Source: Pseudomonadota bacterium (GTDB lineage: Bacteria > Pseudomonadota > Alphaproteobacteria > Rhizobiales > Beijerinckiaceae). Taken from it: DNA of 5,672 nucleotides. The stretch covers positions 1 to 5,672 of the forward strand of contig JAGTAM010000598.1 in assembly GCA_023422485.1 (NCBI GenBank), read 5' to 3'. A model generated the notes under the pieces. It was not told the DNA's origin, did no database searches, and worked only from the letters and a program-made list of their open reading frames with translations. The position numbers and the translations under genes are program-made. Each line of letters begins with the position of its first letter. Position 1 is the stretch's first letter. This document shows positions 4,564 through 5,672 of this stretch, piece after piece.

Positions 4564-5672
4564 ATGAATTTCGAAAAGTACACCGAGCGCGCCCGTGGCT
4601 TCGTCCAGGCCGCGCAGAATCTCGCCGTCCGCGAAGGCAATCCGCAGCTCGCGCCCGGCCATCTTCTGAAAGTCCTGCTCGACGATCCCGAAGGGCTCTG
4701 CGCCGGTCTGATCGACCGGGCCGGCGGCCAGTCGCGGGTCGCGCATGCGCAGGTCGAGCAGTGGCTCACCAAGCAGCCGAAGGTCTCGGGCAACGCCGCG
4801 CAGCCGCAGGCGACCCGTGAACTCGTGCGCCTGCTCGACACCGCCGAGCAGGCCGCCGAGAAGGCGGGCGATTCCTACGTCACCGTCGAGCGCCTGCTCA
4901 TCGCCTTCGCCGTCGAGAAGGACTCGGAGGCCGGCCGCATCCTGACCGCGGCGGGCGTCACCGCGGCCTCGCTCAACGCGGCGATCAATGCCCTGCGCAA
5001 GGGGCGCACCGCCGACAATGCGAGCGCCGAGAACGCCTACGACGCCCTGAAGAAATATGCCCGCGACCTCACCGAGGCCGCCCGCGACGGCAAGCTCGAT
5101 CCGGTGATCGGCCGCGATGAGGAGATCCGCCGCACGATTCAGGTTCTGTCGCGGCGCACGAAGAACAACCCCGTGCTGATCGGCGAGCCCGGCGTCGGCA
5201 AGACCGCCATCGTCGAGGGGCTGGCCCTGCGCATCGTCAACGGCGACGTGCCGGAATCGCTCAAGGAGAAGAACCTGCTGGCGCTCGACATGGGCGCCCT
5301 CATCGCGGGTGCGAAATACCGCGGAGAATTCGAGGAGCGGCTGAAGGGCGTGCTCTCCGAGGTGACCGCGGCGGAAGGCCAGATCATCCTTTTCATCGAC
5401 GAGATGCACACGCTCGTCGGCGCCGGAAAGGCGGACGGGGCCATGGACGCCTCGAACCTCTTGAAGCCCGCGCTCGCGCGCGGTGAGCTGCATTGCGTCG
5501 GCGCGACCACGCTCGACGAGTACCGCAAGCATGTCGAGAAGGACGCCGCGCTCGCCCGCCGTTTCCAGCCCGTCTTCGTGTCCGAGCCCACCGTCGAGGA
5601 CACCGTCTCGATCCTGCGCGGCATCAAGGAGAAGTACGAGCAGCACCACGGCGTGCGCATCCAGGACTCGGC
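4564..5672 (+). CDS. clpB: ATP-dependent disaggregase ClpB, N-terminal part (window edge)
   Basis: The first 369 codons of a protein that is normally about 860-880 residues. ClpB is a cytosolic hexameric AAA+ machine that works with DnaK/DnaJ/GrpE to pull proteins out of aggregates after heat stress. The ATG at 4564 follows AAGGG with 8-nt spacing. Residues 1 to about 145 form the double Clp repeat N-domain (MNFEKYTERARGF, then PGHLLKVLL and VERLLIAF). The first AAA+ domain follows: entry segment LDPVIGRDEEIRR (178-190), Walker A GEPGVGKT (207-214), pore loop KYRG (251-254), Walker B IILFIDE (274-280), sensor region GATTLDEYRKH (313-323) and arginine pair R332/R333. Each sits about one residue from its E. 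coli ClpB counterpart, so the ATPase looks intact. The middle coiled-coil and second AAA+ domain lie beyond the window. The wording EMHTLVGAG after Walker B, and the N-domain, favour ClpB over ClpA or ClpC. Confidence 0.96.
   Translation, partial: MNFEKYTERARGFVQAAQNLAVREGNPQLAPGHLLKVLLDDPEGLCAGLIDRAGGQSRVAHAQVEQWLTKQPKVSGNAAQPQATRELVRLLDTAEQAAEKAGDSYVTVERLLIAFAVEKDSEAGRILTAAGVTAASLNAAINALRKGRTADNASAENAYDALKKYARDLTEAARDGKLDPVIGRDEEIRRTIQVLSRRTKNNPVLIGEPGVGKTAIVEGLALRIVNGDVPESLKEKNLLALDMGALIAGAKYRGEFEERLKGVLSEVTAAEGQIILFIDEMHTLVGAGKADGAMDASNLLKPALARGELHCVGATTLDEYRKHVEKDAALARRFQPVFVSEPTVEDTVSILRGIKEKYEQHHGVRIQDS

Noticed and set aside
4258..5649. A 463-codon open frame on the minus strand opposite clpB and the end of MOSC copy 2
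   Set aside because: It runs antisense across two clearly identified genes. Long stop-free antisense frames are expected where codons end in G or C, and its translation shows no recognisable domain.
1..5672. Mobile element, defence system, CRISPR array, tRNA or riboswitch
   Set aside because: No transposase-like frame, no repeated spacer pattern, no tRNA-like cloverleaf and no known aptamer core were seen. The genes are housekeeping types with uniform composition.

Overview
This is a GC-rich chromosomal window with strong G/C preference at third codon positions. The gene types, the alphaproteobacterial look of the proteins and a perfect CtrA-type box suggest an alphaproteobacterium of the Hyphomicrobiales, most like Methylobacterium/Methylorubrum. 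That assignment rests on recognition and was not computed. I see no insertion sequence, phage gene, tRNA, rRNA or CRISPR array. Most of the window is housekeeping sequence.

Left third (1-2090, minus strand): a co-directional group is transcribed right to left. It runs from argB (N-acetylglutamate kinase) across an 89-nt gap holding a GC-rich hairpin to a HAD-family phosphatase of the pyrimidine 5'-nucleotidase type. The last member is a small zincin-like metallopeptidase, cut by the window edge, whose GTG start overlaps the HAD stop codon by 4 nt.

Centre (2091-2628): a 307-nt divergent intergenic region separates argB from a 74-codon gene of unknown function on the plus strand. The region holds a 9-bp tandem repeat next to a possible argB promoter, two compact dyads, and a perfect TTAA-N7-TTAAC CtrA-type box 42 nt before the small gene. 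A 9-bp inverted repeat joins that box to the small gene's start codon region. The small gene ends 6 nt from the convergent MOSC gene.

Right half (2629-5672): two MOSC-domain proteins (mARC/YcbX type, molybdenum cofactor binding) lie head to head around a 136-nt shared upstream region. They are clear paralogues, and each keeps the MOSC cysteine. After a 221-nt leader with a heat-shock-like promoter candidate overlapped by a 20-bp imperfect palindrome, clpB (the disaggregase ClpB/Hsp104) begins and runs off the right edge after its first 369 codons.

The genes do not form one pathway. The parts most worth a second look are regulatory: the CtrA-type box and leader of the small unknown gene, and the palindrome inside the putative clpB promoter. 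The divergent MOSC duplication is also of interest.
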